Source: Flavobacteriales bacterium TMED123 (lineage in GTDB: Bacteria > Bacteroidota > Bacteroidia > Flavobacteriales > BACL11). Taken from it: 64,000 nt of DNA. The notes beneath the pieces are model-generated. The model worked only from the letters and a program-made list of their open reading frames with translations, ran no database searches and was not told the origin of the DNA. Shown here one piece after another: positions 62,220 through 64,000 of this stretch (the stretch's first letter is position 1; each line of letters starts with the position of its first letter). The stretch spans positions 49,194 through 113,193 of the forward strand of contig NHFY01000013.1 in assembly GCA_002170165.1 (NCBI GenBank). The letters are read 5' to 3'. The translations under genes and the position numbers were made by a program.

Positions 62220-62528
62220 TTAAAAGTTGAGCTGTCTTTCTATTTCTTCCATTTCTATAAAATCTTGTGCTTCTTGTAAAGTAGGTACAATATTTAGTGT
62301 TTCGTCAAATGAATACTTGCTTACCACTACAAATGTACCTTTATTCTTAGAGATTGTATTGCTAAATTTAGTTAAATTATTATTAATGGTGTTTAATATC
62401 TCAATATCAACATCTGTAAAATCAGCAATAAAATTGGATATTTCATGAGTAACTGTAATATTATCAAGAGAATTATTACCAGCTAAAGTAAAAACCAATG
62501 TATGCCCATTAATAATCTTATTTTCCAT
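62220..62528 (-). CDS. Conserved hypothetical protein between pyrB and rnz
   Basis: The 102-residue protein has no signal peptide. A STAS-like alternation of strands and helices is suggested by NGHTLVFTLAGNNSLDNITV and GTFVVVSKYSFDE. The C-terminus (VPTLQEAQDFIEMEEIERQL, about 81-100) resembles the end of a small flavobacterial protein I recall lying before rnz, sometimes wrongly labelled ribonuclease Z. The function is unknown. It overlaps pyrB by 11 bases. Confidence 0.72.
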   Translation of the reverse strand: MENKIINGHTLVFTLAGNNSLDNITVTHEISNFIADFTDVDIEILNTINNNLTKFSNTISKNKGTFVVVSKYSFDETLNIVPTLQEAQDFIEMEEIERQLNF

Positions 62529-63455
62529 TTTTCTTGATTTTTCCTGCTAAAAGATATAATGCCGCCATACGAATTGCTACACCATTTTCCACCTGATCGA
62601 GAATAATAGCTTGTCCTGAATCTGCTACATGAGAGGTTAATTCAACTCCTCTATTTATTGGTCCTGGATGCATAATGGTGATTTCTTTATCCAAGTTCAT
62701 TAATATATCTTTATTAATTCCATATACCATAGCATACTCTCTTAATGAAGAGAAGTATTTCACATCTTGCCGTTCCAATTGAATTCTTAGCACATTAGCA
62801 ACATCACACCAATTAAGTGCCTCTTGAAGATTACTAAAATGTTTGACAGCTAAACTGCTAATATACTTTGGAATTAAAGTTGAAGGGCCACAAACTCGAA
62901 CTTCAGCACCTAATTTTTGTAAACAATAAATATTGGAAAGAGCAACCCTTGAATGCAGAATATCACCAATAATTACAATTTTTTTTCCTTTAACTTTTCC
63001 GTATTTCTCTCTAATAGAATAAGCATCCAGAAGTGCTTGAGTGGGGTGTTCGTGTGTTCCGTCTCCTGCATTGATAATTTTTGCGTCAATATTTCTAGAA
63101 AGAAAAACTGATGCACCAGGATTTGGGTGTCGCATGACAACCATATCCACTTTCATGGCTAAAATATTATTAACGGTATCATTAAAGTCTCACCTTTTTT
63201 AACAGATGAAGCACCAGATGAAAAATTAATAACATCTGCTGAAAGTCGTTTTTCAGCAAGTTCAAAAGAGAGTTTTGTTCTAGTTGAATCCTCAAAAAAC
63301 AAATTGGCAACCGTTATATCTCTTAATGAAGGAACTTTCTTAATAGGTTGATTTATGATACGTTTGAAATTATCTGCAGTTTTGAAAATTAAGGAAATAT
63401 CATCTTTGGATAAGTATTTAATGCCTAGTAAATGATCTACTGATAATGTTTTCAT
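62518..63455 (-). pseudogene. pyrB: Aspartate carbamoyltransferase, interrupted by a one-base frameshift
   Basis: Two adjacent frames together encode one normal ATCase catalytic chain of about 311 residues. The first (63455-63159) has [12 protein letters not shown] and SSVKKGETL; the second (63156-62518) has DMVVMRHPNPGA, HPTQALLD and MHPGPINRG. At about 63180-63185, the frame turns to MIPLIIF and a stop; adding one base after TTTAAT restores [10 protein letters not shown]. No other damage is seen. It may be a recent mutation, an assembly error, or a split gene. The neighbours pyrR (4-base overlap) and the small gene (11-base overlap) support an operon. Confidence 0.9.
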
Positions 63456-64000
63456 TGCCCTGAATGTATCAAAATAACCTGATCGTTTCCATTAGTCTCC
63501 TCCCACTCAACAACAACTTTTTCTGATTTAATAGTATCTACCTTTTGTCCCACATAATTTGGTTGAATGGGTAAATGTCGGCTAAACCTTCTGTCAATAA
63601 AAACAGTTAATTCCACAGATTTTGGCCTACCAAATGCCAAAAGTGCATCCATTGCTGAACGTACTGAACGTCCAGTGTAAAGCACATCATCAATTAATAC
63701 TACATGTTTATCTTCAATGGAAAAATCAATATCTAAAGCCTGTGGTTCAAGCGGATCTTTTCTTCTTCTAAAATCATCCCTATAAAAGGTAATGTCCAGA
63801 TTCCCAACCTTAATTTCTGTATTAGCGATTAAGCTTGAAAGTTTTTTGTGAATTCTGTTAGACAAATGAGTGCCTCTTGGTTGAATACCAATTAAAACAG
63901 TCTGCTTAAAGTCCCCATGATTTTCAATAAGCTGATGAGATAATCTTTCAACTATGATTTTGAATTTGCTTTTATTAATTATTATTTTATTATCTTTCAT
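63452..64000 (-). CDS. pyrR: Bifunctional PyrR: pyr operon regulator and uracil phosphoribosyltransferase
   Basis: PyrR (182 residues as seen) has the type I PRTase motif [21 protein letters not shown] (about 104-124 in pieces) and the early [14 protein letters not shown] segment. Family members bind pyr mRNA in response to UMP in Firmicutes; the RNA-binding role in Bacteroidota is less clear. The ATG is at the window edge (64000-63998). A start there fits homologues, but further upstream sequence and the promoter cannot be examined. It overlaps pyrB by 4 bases (ATGA). Confidence 0.92.
   Translation of the reverse strand: MKDNKIIINKSKFKIIVERLSHQLIENHGDFKQTVLIGIQPRGTHLSNRIHKKLSSLIANTEIKVGNLDITFYRDDFRRRKDPLEPQALDIDFSIEDKHVVLIDDVLYTGRSVRSAMDALLAFGRPKSVELTVFIDRRFSRHLPIQPNYVGQKVDTIKSEKVVVEWEETNGNDQVILIHSGQ

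Noticed and set aside
63159..63200. Programmed -1 frameshift in pyrB
   Set aside because: The shift site (ACTTTAATG) is not a canonical slippery heptamer, and ATCase genes are not known for recoding. A simple one-base loss explains it better.

Overview
The window is AT-rich (roughly one third G+C by eye) and fits a member of the Bacteroidota, most likely a free-living, probably marine Flavobacteriales-type bacterium. Reasons: many promoters of the Bacteroidota -7 type (TAnnTTTG), no strong Shine-Dalgarno sequences, a sodium-pumping NADH:quinone reductase, several type IX secretion system (T9SS) proteins and cargoes with C-terminal sorting domains, and families such as DUF5103, DUF4199, DUF5683, DUF1573 and the PUR/DUF3276 proteins. 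No insertion sequence, prophage, CRISPR array, tRNA or rRNA was seen. It reads as dense core chromosome with no gene-free stretch over 300 bases.

Layout. 1-2.1 kb: end of an exported protein gene, a zinc-ribbon coiled-coil protein and a Nif3-like protein. 2.2-8.2 kb: complete nqrABCDEF operon (minus strand) with terminator and promoter. 8.2-16.6 kb: T9SS plug protein, sodium/solute symporter, recR, an unusual glycosyltransferase fused to a decayed sugar-phosphate transferase, a 2-oxoacid dehydrogenase E2, a 3'-5' exonuclease and a FAH-family enzyme. 16.6-22.6 kb (minus): T9SS subtilase, mnmA, a YwqK-type repeat protein, two glycosyltransferases and a DUF4199 membrane protein. About 22.7 kb: SRP RNA. 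22.8-28.8 kb (minus): recG, YbbR-like, yajC, DUF1573, nusB, leucine dehydrogenase. 28.9-36.1 kb: ABC exporter, PUR protein, parAB, DUF5683, dapB, lepB, WbqC. 36.1-40.9 kb: carboxyltransferase, then thrS-infC-rpmI-rplT. 41-48 kb: TPR lipoprotein, recA, nth, a small gene, an ECF sigma factor, a UvrA-type protein and ruvX. 48-57 kb: gingipain-like peptidase, then dapD, two glycosyltransferases, tsaC and a CCA-transferase/MiaA fusion. 57-64 kb (minus): a very large T9SS adhesin-like protein with a cupredoxin domain, then pyrR, a frameshifted pyrB, a small conserved gene, a T9SS cargo and ribonuclease Z.

How it fits together. NQR makes a sodium gradient that the SSS symporter could use. dapB and dapD belong to lysine/meso-diaminopimelate synthesis. 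tsaC, the CCA/MiaA fusion, mnmA, rnz and thrS all act on tRNA. recR, recG, recA, nth, ruvX and the UvrA-type protein are DNA repair. Four surface or secreted proteins (subtilase, C25 peptidase, SprB-like protein, small cargo) carry T9SS sorting domains and the plug protein belongs to the secretion machine.

The strongest unusual points are a single 779-residue protein joining the CCA-adding enzyme to tRNA dimethylallyltransferase; a plastocyanin-like copper site at the front of a SprB-type adhesin; a glycosyltransferase fused to a sugar transferase remnant lacking its active site; infC starting at ATC; a group of genes whose -7 promoter element lies only 4-5 bases before ATG, suggesting leaderless mRNAs; and a one-base frameshift in pyrB.
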